The position numbers were made by a program, and so were the translations under genes. 64,000 bases of DNA from Rotaria sp. Silwood1. Lineage: Eukaryota > Rotifera > Eurotatoria > Philodinida > Philodinidae. A model generated the notes under the pieces. It was not told the origin of the DNA. It saw nothing but the letters and a program-made list of their open reading frames with translations, and ran no database searches. The stretch is taken from the NCBI GenBank assembly GCA_905250075.1, contig CAJNOP010000105.1, forward strand, positions 372,434 through 436,433. Direction: 5' to 3'. Below, in pieces: positions 25,369-36,633 of this stretch. Position 1 is the first letter of the stretch, and each line of letters opens with the position of its first letter.

Positions 25369-27334
25369 CGTAAGTATCCATATGAAAACACTCATTTATT
25401 TTTAAAACCACTTATTCATATCTTAATTAAAACTATATTTATTATTTAGTTCACATATGTATTTCATTCCTACTGGTTCATCAATGATAACAGTTGGCCT
25501 CGTTCTTTATGCGTACATGTCAAAGTAAATAAAATGATAATCATCACGGAAATATTTCAATTTATTCGACAAACAGGATGATGGAAGTGAGCAAATCATG
25601 AGAGAAACGAAATTGGAATCACGAAAAATTCACAATACAAAAAATATGAAAAAGTTCCACAATTATGTTTTTTACCCATACAACTGTCATAGTTTGTAAC
25701 TGAGAGATGAATAAAAAAGTCACAAATAAAACATGTTCTTAAATAAATAAAAATGAGTTGAATTTTGCAAGGTACTTTTTACACATAGCTAGAAAAAAAA
25801 TACCTATAAAAGAAAAACTGTTTCTTGCAGTCTGATTTCAATGTTTATCCAATGTTATCAGTAGGTAGCAGTGATTTTTCTCCATTATGACCATCTGTTT
25901 TTTATGGTAGTTGCTTCTTATTCTGTTGTCGATCTGCGAAAAGAAATTGAAATAAAAATAAATCAAAAACATTCACAAAACAAATTTACGATCTATAAAT
26001 CTTTGTCGTTGATTTCCTCGAATAATTTTACATTTATATTTCCAAAAGCAATTAGTTTTATTATTGTCATCTTCAAATACAAACACTTGAATAGCAGCTC
26101 AAATAATTGATTGAATACAATCAGAAAAATAATATGATGCACAGTTCTTACCTATAATTTTTTTTTATCCTTCCATGATTGTTTTTGTATTCATCATCAA
26201 CAATTTCTCGTTAGATAAATCACTCATTTACTAGAAGTTTCATCAGAAGAAACTTACCCAAATTTACAAGAAATTGTTTTTAGCATCTAAAACTAGGCTT
26301 GATCAATATTTGTTGCCGATATTGTGAACTCCGGTTTTCTTTTGAATAATAAGCTAATCATAAAATGATCTTAATAAATTGTCGAGAAAAATTGATGAAT
26401 CAATATACGATAGCTAACAAAACGGTCAGCTTGAGCAGTAGCACTGAAATTGACTTATACATGGTTTAAAACTTTATCTGAACGATCGAGAAATCAGAAC
26501 AATAGTTATATTTATCTAAAAAACCTCAGCAATATATAAACATCAAAAACATTCATTAAAGGGTTTATATTAAGTTCTTTTAGATAACCTCAAAACTGTA
26601 ACATATATATGCTTAGATCACAACAAAAATAGTGACCAAGGTACTTTAGATTCTCATGAAAATCTTAATAAAATTTTTTCTTTAGATGGCTTCATAGTAC
26701 AAAACAAAGCTCTAGGTTTCTGTGATATTTGATCATTCTTCAACTAAAACCATAGTACTAAAAGTGTGATAAGAGGAGTTTTCTATGAAATTTGAGGGTA
26801 ATATTAGATAAAATTTTGTCTACAATGTCTGTCCTCTTCTTGACATTCTTTATTCTTCTCTCTTCGTTTTTCTTTGTCTCATCTCCCTTTATGCGCAGCC
26901 GTCTGCTGATATATATATATATATGTATATTATAGTGAACAAAAATTAATTATGGCAGTACAAAGAGAAATTTCGTATAATCGTCGCAGTTTTTCAAATA
27001 CGCAATTGTATTCGTTGAGTCCACTTATCGAACGTTTGCCTATGCTCTTCTTTTTTTTAAGAGTTCATCAACTTCGATGTAGCACGATACATCAATTTGA
27101 AACTCCTTTAATTGTTTCTATTTTGTATAATTATGTCGAATAGCCGAAAATCTCATAGTGTCAAATCTAGAGAATTATAAAGTTACGAAATAGCTGTGAT
27201 ACCTTCAGATTCAAGATAATCAACACATCTTTAGCAATCTGTGATCTTTCGTTTTAATATCACGGACACCAAAGGATAGTATTTGTTTCTTCATTTCGTT
27301 GACGAGAGGCTGCAAAAAAATAATCGATGTAAAA
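25369..27334. other. Intergenic
   Basis: AT-rich, with a TA microsatellite at about 26911-26930. The open frame at 26952-27143 has no recognised motif. Nothing else seen. Confidence 0.5.
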
Positions 27335-28056
27335 CTAGTGGTCAGTAGTTTGCCACGGTTTCACATGATGGATTACAATAAGACTAGTTGGCTTAAAGAA
27401 GGTGCTGCATAAAATTGTCCGAACAGAAGGATTGTGTCGTGTTATTGTAGGTGACGGATCTTCTTTTGCCACCCAAGCAAAATTCAATCGCTCTCGACCA
27501 AAATATGTACGATAAACCCAGAATTCGTCGTCTGTTACAACATCACACAATCGCTGGCTATCTGCTTCGAATATCGCCAAATTATCTTTGGGTATTCGGA
27601 CTAGTTCAGCTCATTGATAATCAGTAAGCTGCTTGTACATGTAACGAGCGATAATTCTTTTCAATTGCAAATGTTTGGAAATGTTTCTTTGAATGGTATC
27701 ATGGCTCAGATTAATTGGAACTAGCATTTCTTCTATTGTAATCTAGAAATTATTATTAAATAGACTATGTGAACTTGTTCAATGTTTTCATATGTGGTCT
27801 CTATTGGAGGTGTGCCAAACCGTTCTTTGTCTGCAATGTCTGCTCGAACTTCATGAAATCATTTAGACCGTCTATCTTTTGCACTGAATGCTGGCAGATG
27901 ATCATGGAATGTAGAACACGGCTCATCATAAAGAACTTTTGCTTGTAAATCAAGTTTAGTACGCACTCGAATGTAGAAGTGAAAATTTTCCTTATTCACA
28001 TAAACAGAAATCGCGGTGTTAAGATTTAGTCTAATTTTGTTTCTTTTTTTGTACAT
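27335..28056 (-). pseudogene. Broken Tc1/mariner-type transposase
   Basis: Minus-strand remains of a mariner (SETMAR-like) transposase. From 28056 leftwards: an N-terminal part with DEPCSTFHDHLPAF, then after a stop FHEVRADIADKERFGTPPIE, corresponding to the family's WFxxFR...D...GRP linker. Then come IEEMLVPINLSHDTIQRNI (helix-turn-helix-like) and the C-terminal part DVVTDDEFWVYRTYFGR, matching the catalytic VVTGDESW block. In-frame stops (at about 27615 and 27857) and at least one frame change make it non-functional. The catalytic Asp of the VVTDDE block is visible; the remaining DDD residues cannot be placed reliably. Flanking terminal repeats are not clear. Confidence 0.72.
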
Positions 28057-28058
28057 GT

Positions 28059-28169
28059 ATATAGACGCGTGTCTTCTTGATTGCGGACGAAAATCAAAGC
28101 AATTAGCATGCCGACAGTGTGAGTGAGGGCTGAAATTTTGTCCGCAATTAAGAAGTAGCCATATAGACG
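28059..28169. mobile_element. 93-bp MITE with 22-bp inverted arms and 9-bp target duplication
   Basis: Direct repeat ATATAGACG at 28059-28067 and 28161-28169 flanks a 93-bp body. Inside, CTTCTTGATTGCGGACGAAA (from 28073) is mirrored by the complement CTTCTTAATTGCGGACAAAA (28155 leftwards), differing at two positions. The outermost five bases match poorly. The body has no coding capacity. A 9-bp duplication points to MULE-type (9-10 bp) or perhaps hAT-type (8 bp) mobilisation rather than the neighbouring mariner, which duplicates TA. Confidence 0.6.
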
Positions 28170-28917
28170 ATTAGAATTTAGAGAGGAAGAACAAAGAAAA
28201 CAGAAAGACGACGATACACCTCGAAAACAATATAGGACCTAATATCACCTTTAAATTTTGACCAATGTCTCGATTTCTTGATTCTCTTATGCATGCTCTC
28301 TTGAAAAATTTATTGACTCTTTATACAATACAATTTGAATAATTATTTATTTCGTTTACTATAAATATAGGACACTTCCTATTCGTTAATTTAAAAGCCT
28401 CTTGACATGACAAGACACTTGATGGCAAAAAAAGAACAAAATTTTTTCGAATCTTTGTATCCATAAAATATTAGTTGAGCAACATTATCTAAAGGTTAAA
28501 AAAACATTCCAATTATCCTCTTATAAGGAAAATACTATTAAATAGAAATTAATCTTCTTTGCACTAATATTGAATATCACAGTATAGGATGCAACTTTCT
28601 AAAAGAAAAGTTCATGTTTCTTTTATATTAAAATAGTACTTCTAAAAGAAGTATAGAAAAGGCAAAGTAAATGACGATGTTGTATTAATCTACCTATTAT
28701 ACAGTAAGGTATATTAGATAAATAATGTTGTGTTTCTCTATCAACGACCTTATTATCTACTTAAATGCATACTTAATGTTACACATTAAATAAAGAAAAA
28801 GACGTCATTCTATCTTTTCTTTTCCTACTCATTAATAAGCAAAAAATCTAAAAAACAAGAAAAAATATATTCTTGTCAGTTTTTTTTCTTTCTTATTCAC
28901 ATACTGTCAATTTCAGA
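28170..28917. other. Intergenic, upstream of small membrane protein gene
   Basis: AT-rich, nothing recognised except a splice acceptor (tttcag) one base before the next ATG. Confidence 0.5.
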
Positions 28918-29310
28918 ATGCGTTCGACATATTCTGATACTATCGCACGTGAACAAGTAAGACTAGATTTAGCAAAATTTTATTTCTTTTTAACTTTTTT
29001 TAATTATCAAGCAAATTCGCGAATTAACTCATGAGAAGAAAATTGTATCATCAATACCCAGAGGTTTCACACAACTTTTATATAACTTACAAAAAATATT
29101 CATTATAATTTCTATTTCCATTTAGCTCGAACTAGACAAGGCGAACGAAAATTTTATGAAATTTTTATTTTAGCGATCATACATTTTTTATTTGCAGTTT
29201 TTATTCTTGGGCGTTTTACAATTAATAATGGACCACTTATTCAACAAGTTTATTATGCTTTCATAGATACATCAAATGATACGTTCAATGAAACACCACT
29301 AACTTATTAA
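28918..29310 (+). CDS. Small single-pass membrane protein, 91 aa
   Basis: Exons 28918-28956, 29012-29063, 29126-29310, joined to 276 nt without stops; both introns are 55-62 nt with good GT-AG ends. A basic/polar N-terminal half (residues 1-42, with REQ/REL and RTRQGERKF) leads into a hydrophobic helix at about residues 44-63 and a short polar tail with an N-x-T site near the end. Topology suggests a tail-anchored-like or type II protein with most of its mass in the cytosol. No family recognised. A 3' splice site lies one base before the ATG. Confidence 0.6.
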
Positions 29311-32300
29311 ATATCTCGATCAATATGCTTGTTTTCTTTGTGTAAATCAAACAGAAATTAAAGATTTGAGACAAAAAATTTACTCAAATTTTTAAAATTT
29401 CTCTTTTATATAATAATATTTTTTTCTAAAGAAAAATATTCTGTTATTAATTCTTGGTCATGTATAAATTATTGACAATAAATAGAAGTAAGAGATTGTT
29501 AGAAAAGTGCAGACAACTATCGAATGTTTTTTTTTCTTCCAGGTTACATTTTATCAGTATGTTGATGCAAAAATATTAGAAGTCAGTTCAAACTTAAACA
29601 ATCAAATGAACATTAATCATATTATAAAAAATGAATTTCTATTTCATCATTTGTATTCTAACATGATACTATATAACCTAAAACAGCAACAATTCACGAA
29701 GAATGTTACATAAATAATCTTGAGCAATGTTAAAGATGAAATGACAAGTTCCAGGCAGTTTTTAATTATTTTTTAGTTTTAAAAATATTTCAATGGTTTT
29801 CATGACTATATAATAATATGAAAATAAAATGTCATTTCTATATTGAGTTATAACAATAAAAAAAAATAAGCATTTGGTTTTATAAATTAAACTCATTCAG
29901 TGAAAATTGTGATGAAGAATAAAATGGTTAATTTCACTAAAAATATGATTGAATACCATAATGCAAACGGTATTGTTTAATCGGAACTGAAAATGTGATG
30001 CTATTATTCAGATAGTCGTTTATGGTAAAATAGGAATTCTTATTTTTGCTTTTAACGAAAGAAATATAATAAACACTACATCTTCGTAAAAAAAGGAAAT
30101 AAAAAGAACATGAAAAAAATGCAGATGAATGTACCAATTTAGTGTGTGTTGACTTATTTTTCAATCTCGGTGAAGAAGAATGTAATTATATGATTATTAG
30201 CCAAGACACATTAGATCAAAAAAAGAATCATCGAAATGAGATTGTCAATCTGTATCAATCACATATTGATTAATAAATCGAAATATGAAGTGTTATTAAT
30301 TATAATATTTCTTATTTGACTTTCAAATTTTTAAACTCAGTCGATTCTTTGCTTGAATATTTTAGCATATTCTGAAGCTTGTGACCAAATCGCTTGTTGA
30401 ACCAATAGTAAAACCAACACACATTTTGTAATTTACGAAGCACGTAGTCTTTTTTTCTTTCATTTTTTTTATTAAAATAAAAGAACTTCGAACAATTTTG
30501 TAATTTTCATTTTTGCTTTCTTTTGTCTCTATGTATACAAGTCTTTTTTATCTATACTACATCATAATGTTAATTCAATAAGAGTACAATGTTTAAAAAG
30601 ACATGAAATAACATGTCATAAAAGTACTACTGTTATGACTTGCAATTGATATCAATAAACATTGTATACTAAATATTTTATTAAACACTGATAATAATCG
30701 AATAATCATTCAGTAGATATTGTTTATTGAAAAACATTGATATATGAAAAAAAAAGGATCAATCGTGGAAATTGAAATGGTTTACTAATACTACTCAAGC
30801 AGAATTACGATAAAAGATTGATAAACCGAAGAAATGATTTTAAAAGAAAGATATCATGCTATTGCAATGAATCTTTGTTCGCATCATAAGGGAGCTGATG
30901 AGTATTCTAAACGTGAATTAAATCCATGAAGGCAACATTTAAAATAACTACATTGGAAATGTCAATTCCAACGATTCAAGGCAGATTTTCAAAAGTGATT
31001 GGTAATGTGACACTCGATGACAAAGATCTGCTTGCTAAGTAGAAGTCGGTCTATTCGAATTATGAATATGTTCTTGGTAAGCAGCTATAGTCCAAAGGTT
31101 GACATATGATCTTATTTAAAATCAAATAGTTTGATGTGCCATATAACATATTTTTTGTTCGTATGCTATTTTAAGCGATTTATAGTGGAATTTCTATTTA
31201 CATCCCTTTTACTTGTGGATATTTAAGTTACAATAAAGTATATCGATATGATACACACTCTGGTAATTCAAATCTGCATAGTTATAATAGCAACAAAATG
31301 TATACTTGAATATGAAAAACGAAACAAATCAAATTATATCACGAAAATACAAGCAAAAATACATACTTCAAGTTAAGGTGAACGAAGTACTGCTTACTCG
31401 GCCATTTTCTTATAGTGCTAATTGACAAGAATGAATGTGTTAGAATCCTTTAATCATCTCACTTTCATTTGCTAAATTTAGATTTCGACTAATTTGTTGA
31501 CAAAATAAAGATCATGATATTGATCTATGTAGTATTCATAAATTAATATTACAAGAGTTTTTTTTAATAATGTTTGTACTGATACAAAAGTAGCAAATAA
31601 TAGTGTGCAATATTATGTAGAACAGTCTGTTTACTAAATTATTTTCGTATTTTCTCAATCTTATTGAGATCTATGAACATTCGTATTTTGTGATCGCCAC
31701 TCGTCTTCAGCTTCCATCTCACATTATTATTTCTCAATATATATGTTACTCATCAGAGTAGTAAAAATTATGTGATTGTGTTAACATTCTTGTAGCTTCC
31801 CATAATTCTATATTTGCTTTACAACGAAATGCATTGTTTTATTGCTAATATGATACAAGTTAAGTGGCCTTACTAAACTAGTAGGATAGTTATACGGATA
31901 GACTTTCAGACCAATGGCACGGATGGATTATTCTATTAATGACAATAATCAATAGAATTGCTGCTCCACCGAGGAGACATTCAATTTAGGCTATTAATTA
32001 GAATGATCAGTATCTTTAGCTTACTCTCTGATACTTTTTAAGGACCAGGCGACGATACAATATGAAAATTGCTGTTTCGACGATAAGTACTGTCATGATC
32101 AATATTTGCATTTCTTTTCTATTCGACTCGTTCGCAATCGATTGAAATACATACACTCGTAGAAAAGGTTTCCGTTTCAAAGAACTTATTCAATAGGTGA
32201 ATAAGTAGTTGCGTATGGCTTACGAACATTCAGCAGAGTAAAGACGATGAAATATCACATTATGAAAGATTTGGTGATTAAAAAAAAAACTATTAATAAC

Positions 32301-33282
32301 CTATCTTACTTATTACATATATAAAACTAAGGTATTTTTGATATTTTTCTATGATACCAAGCATTTAACTCAAATTCAAATAATGATTTGAACAGTTAAT
32401 GTAGTTCTCTATCAAATGCGTTTCATAAAGAAATTTCATGAATGGATTATGTAACAAAGATTTCTGAAGAACGAAACACGGCTCTTCTCAGATTCCAGAA
32501 AGCTGCGTGTTGTAAGCATCACAAAATGAAATTTTTCCTGATATTGCTAGAAATCGGCAAACAATGTATTTATCCTTAGTTTGTGATGCTTATAACTTTT
32601 TAATTAAACGTCATGTTAACGTATGTTCATCCTTCATTGTATTCAAAATCTTCTGTTCTTTAAAACAGTAATTGCAAAAACTAAGTTTCACACACTTTTC
32701 TAGGATTTGAGAACGATCGTGTTTAATTTTTTAGAAACTCTCCTCTCATAATCTATCCATAAAAATTCGGTATGAAATACATTGGCGATTGAAAAAAATT
32801 CTTTGGATTTGAGTTAAAATTAAAAACACGTTTTCTTATATTTTTGACCTGTAATGCATCTATGTTCAAAATCTCAAAGAGTGCAGAGCATAGAATCATA
32901 TTTTTATTATATTTTTATTAGTTTCGAATTCATACTTTTCATTTTCGTCTACAATAAAATATTTGCAACTTAGACACATTTTCTACCCGAGTATTTTTGC
33001 CAACATCTTCAAATTTGATCAGAAATAAATTTAATACATAATAAAATCAATCAGTCAATGCATCGATAAAATTAATTAAAAAATAATAATAACGGATACC
33101 ATAGAAAGAACTTTTCAACATTCTTATCCTTTTTTTTAGCTCATAATATTAAAAAAAAAAAAAGTAAAAAGAATAATGCATGTTTCGTTCTGTTTCTTTT
33201 TGCATTCGTTCTTAAAATATAATTTTTACAGTGATTTTCGTTTTTGCAACCGATCTCTAGCAACATATCCATAAAACAAACT
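29311..33282. other. Long intergenic stretch
   Basis: About 4 kb of AT-rich sequence with no supported gene; open frames at 29507-29713 and 29937-30164 look like chance. One short inverted repeat sits at 32509-32596. Confidence 0.5.
32509..32596. repeat. Short inverted repeat
   Basis: GTTGTAAGCATCACAAA at 32509-32525 pairs with TTTGTGATGCTTATAAC at 32580-32596 with one mismatch, around a 54-nt spacer. Could be a small MITE or chance. Confidence 0.4.
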
Positions 33283-34356
33283 ATGTATAATAGCAACGCT
33301 GCTCAAAAACATTGTGCCAAATGTGGAAAAACAGGTGGTTTATTAGTTTGTCAAGGATGTCAATTAACATTTTGTTCTAGACATGCTGCTCAACATCGAC
33401 AAGAACTAACTTATCAATTAGAAAATATTATGCAAGAACATAGTATACTTCAACAAAATATTGAACGATCATCAAATGAATATCTTTATTTACAAAAAAT
33501 TGATAGATGGGAAAAAGAATCAATTAGAAAAATAAGAATTGCTGCCGAAATGGCACGAACAGATCTACGACAATTAATTGATAAACCAAAAAGACAACTA
33601 ACAAGAATATCTCGTGATCTCGCATATGATTTTAAGTCATCAATGAAAACAGATGACTTTTCAGAAAATGATCTTATTCGATGGATAAAAAAATTAAATG
33701 ATCTTCGATTAGAAATTAAATCATCATATTCAATTGAATTAATTGAAGATCAACGATTTCCAATTTATCCTATTACAGTTACACATAATAAATTTCCAAA
33801 TATGTATAGAAATAATCCAAATATTAAAAATTCATTCAATGCGAATTCTGAAGAATTATTTTTCAAAACAACTGGTCCTGCTTCTATTGAAAATGGTGGT
33901 ATAATAGTTAAACATAATGGTCCTGATTTAGATTATGGACATGTTCTTTGTAAACAATTTTATTCTCAAGGTCGTCATACAATGCGATTTAAAATTGTAC
34001 AATGTACTCTTCCATATATAATTTTCTTTGGTTGTATATCATCTGAAGTAATTCAACAAGTACTTAATTATAATTCATCGTCGGTTGTTGGATGGTTTGG
34101 TTATAATGAAATTTATGAACATGGAATTTGGAATAATAATTTAGCTATACATGGTTATGATAGTAATCAATTTCAAAAAAATGATATTGTAAATCTTACA
34201 TTTGATTGTGATCAACAAGAAATTGAATTATTTCATGAACGTATAAACAAATCCTATAAACTTCAAGTTGATATAGATAAAGCACCATTACCATGGCAAA
34301 TTCTAATTGTATTAGTTCATGAAGATGATTGTGTGAGAATTTTACCTAAAAGATAA
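33283..34356 (+). CDS. B-box-like zinc finger / coiled-coil / SPRY-like protein, paralogue 1
   Basis: Intronless, 357 aa from ATG 33283. The frame also runs 13 codons upstream to a TTG at 33244, but the ATG puts the first zinc-ligand Cys at residue 11, exactly as in the two paralogues, so it is preferred. A zinc-finger block with C11, C14, C23, C26, C31, H34 and H38 (C-x2-C-x8-C-x2-C-x4-C-x2-H-x3-H) is followed by HRQEL and a helical, charged region at about 40-155. The C-terminal domain (about 195-355) shows the SPRY/B30.2-like pattern: GRHTMRFKI, FFGC, VGWFGYNEIYEHG, NDIVNLTFDCDQQEIELF, PWQI and a final VRIL. RING is absent. Such RING-less TRIM-like proteins usually act by protein binding; the partner is unknown. 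Most diverged of the three copies. Poly(A) signal at 34373. Confidence 0.72.
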   Translation: MYNSNAAQKHCAKCGKTGGLLVCQGCQLTFCSRHAAQHRQELTYQLENIMQEHSILQQNIERSSNEYLYLQKIDRWEKESIRKIRIAAEMARTDLRQLIDKPKRQLTRISRDLAYDFKSSMKTDDFSENDLIRWIKKLNDLRLEIKSSYSIELIEDQRFPIYPITVTHNKFPNMYRNNPNIKNSFNANSEELFFKTTGPASIENGGIIVKHNGPDLDYGHVLCKQFYSQGRHTMRFKIVQCTLPYIIFFGCISSEVIQQVLNYNSSSVVGWFGYNEIYEHGIWNNNLAIHGYDSNQFQKNDIVNLTFDCDQQEIELFHERINKSYKLQVDIDKAPLPWQILIVLVHEDDCVRILPKR

Positions 34357-35547
34357 ATTTTAATTTTCGATAAATAAAACTATTCTATCAGTATTGATAA
34401 ATCTATGTAGAATATATTCACTTATTAGAATAAATCATAGTATATCAGTTAAATAATCAAAGCAATGATAAATCATGTCATTTAATGACAAGCATGATCG
34501 TTTAAGTCATTGTCAATGTTGCACATAAAGATTGATTGGTACTGCTCAAATATTACGATGCTAAATATCATTTTTTTTTCGAAACCCATTTAGTATACAA
34601 AGCTAGATATGATATGACAAAGTTGTTCGGATAATAGAAAAGACTTTATATGAATTGCTCAGAATACATACACAAGATTTCTAACATTTTGAATAGAATT
34701 ATGACACAAATGAAATAATTTCTATACAATCAGCATAGTTTACATATAAACCACATATATGTATGACCAGTTGACATTATAATGCAATTCAATAATGATG
34801 CTACTACTGTGAAAAGAAGAATATTCGAGCTGAACTGATAATCTTCCGTATTTATTGATTCAGATATAAAAGCTTAGCTCATTCGTTTTCATCAAATTTA
34901 CTTGAGTAAGTAAGATGCAAAATTTTGTAAACTATCGATGTATTATGTAACAAAAACTAAAGAATGTTAGTGTATTTCTTAAAATTATTGAGGAAAATAC
35001 TGAAATATTTTTTGCTTTGATAACAATAATTAGGAAAAATATGAGAGTTTGTTATTAATATTTTAATATTATGATATGATAGATGTATTTCTTAATGTTT
35101 ACGACTAATAACTTAGGATATAGAAATGTTCATGTTGCAGTTTCTTTCTTATCAGCAGTAGTCAGAGTGTAGTTATAAGAGATCAATAAACATATCATCA
35201 TGGCCGTATGATTATATTAATCATTCAATAAAATTTTATTAATCATTTGACAAAAGTTTTAATCGAAAAATAAATCATATTTTTCGTCTCGAATATAAAT
35301 TGATGAAGTTACTGTTATAATTCAATGAATCATCATATTTAATATATAAAACCATGAACGCTGGGTCATAGTGCCCCTATATTGATCGAAAAGAAAAACA
35401 TTTCCAATTCTTTTACTATATTTTAATTCTATTTTTCATTCGCTTATATCGAATTCCAATGAAAGCATTAGAAATAATAAACGTATTGTTCTCTATAACA
35501 CTTTCACGCTAGAATATTATTCAAAACAAATCTATACAACAAACAAA
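34357..35547. other. Intergenic between paralogues 1 and 2
   Basis: AT-rich, about 1.2 kb, nothing recognised. Confidence 0.55.
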
Positions 35548-36633
35548 ATGAGTGCTAGTGCAAAGATGAAAAAACCATGTGCTACGTGTAAAAAGAGTGG
35601 TGGTATATTAAGTTGTGAAGGATGTCAACAAGCATTTTGTGGTAAACACGTTATTGAACATCGACAATATTTAGCTGGAAAATTAGATGGTATTATGCAA
35701 GAACATGATTTACTTCAACATGATATTGAACAAATATCAGTTGATCATTCATTATTACAAAAAATTGATCAATGGGAAAAAGAATCTTTAGCAAAAATTC
35801 ATCTTGCTGCTAAAATTGCACGAGAAAATATTCAAAAATTTCTCGATCAATCAAAAGAAAATCTTTCCAAAACATGTCGTGATTTAGCTGTTAATCTTTG
35901 TTCATCTCGTGAAGCTGATGATTATTCAGAAAATGATTTTATTCATTGGATAGAACAGTTAAAAGAACTTAAACAAGAAATTACATCATCATCTTCAATT
36001 AAAATTATTCAAGACAAAAAATCTGTTATTCATTTAGTTAAAGTTGAAAATAGTAATGTTAACACTAATAAATCTACCAACAGTAACCAAATGTCTTTAT
36101 TAACAAGTGAAATAAATTTAAAGATTCAAGAAAAATATTCAGATGTACTTGGACCAATTACACTCGAAAATGGAGGTTTTCTTGCCAAACATACTGGTTT
36201 TATTTATCAATATGCATATACTCGTGGTAATTTACTTTATTCTCATGGTCACCATACAGTACGATTTCAACTTGAAAAGTGCAAACAACCTTATCAAATT
36301 TTTTTTGGTTGTATGTCATCTAAAGTAGTTTTAGGAGAAGGTGCCTTTAAATATCCTTGTAGCGTAGGATGGTTTGGTTTTGATCAAGTTTATGAACACG
36401 GACGTTGTACTAACAATTGTAAAAAGTATGGTTATAAGAGTTCGTTAATACGGGCAAATGATGTTTTACAACTTATATTTGATTGTGATAAACAACAAAT
36501 TAAATTATTCAATGAACGTATTAAAAAAACAACTATATTAACAGTGAATATTAACAAGACACCATATCCTTGGCAATTTTTAATGGTTATGTTTCATAAA
36601 GATGATTGTGTGAAAATTCTAAGTGATGCATAA
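35548..36633 (+). CDS. B-box-like zinc finger / coiled-coil / SPRY-like protein, paralogue 2
   Basis: Intronless, 361 aa, ATG 35548. Zinc ligands C11, C14, C23, C26, C31, H34, H38 in the same spacing as the neighbours, then HRQYLAGKLDGIMQEHD and a long helical stretch (about 45-155). A low-complexity Asn/Ser/Thr linker lies at about 165-190. The C-terminal SPRY-like domain (about 200-358) has HHTVRFQL, FFGC, VGWFGFDQVYEHG, NDVLQLIFDCDKQQIKLF and PWQF, ending VKIL. Closest to paralogue 3, with nearly the same first 55 residues. The strong similarity and tandem order argue for local duplication. Function beyond likely protein binding cannot be inferred. Confidence 0.75.
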   Translation: MSASAKMKKPCATCKKSGGILSCEGCQQAFCGKHVIEHRQYLAGKLDGIMQEHDLLQHDIEQISVDHSLLQKIDQWEKESLAKIHLAAKIARENIQKFLDQSKENLSKTCRDLAVNLCSSREADDYSENDFIHWIEQLKELKQEITSSSSIKIIQDKKSVIHLVKVENSNVNTNKSTNSNQMSLLTSEINLKIQEKYSDVLGPITLENGGFLAKHTGFIYQYAYTRGNLLYSHGHHTVRFQLEKCKQPYQIFFGCMSSKVVLGEGAFKYPCSVGWFGFDQVYEHGRCTNNCKKYGYKSSLIRANDVLQLIFDCDKQQIKLFNERIKKTTILTVNINKTPYPWQFLMVMFHKDDCVKILSDA

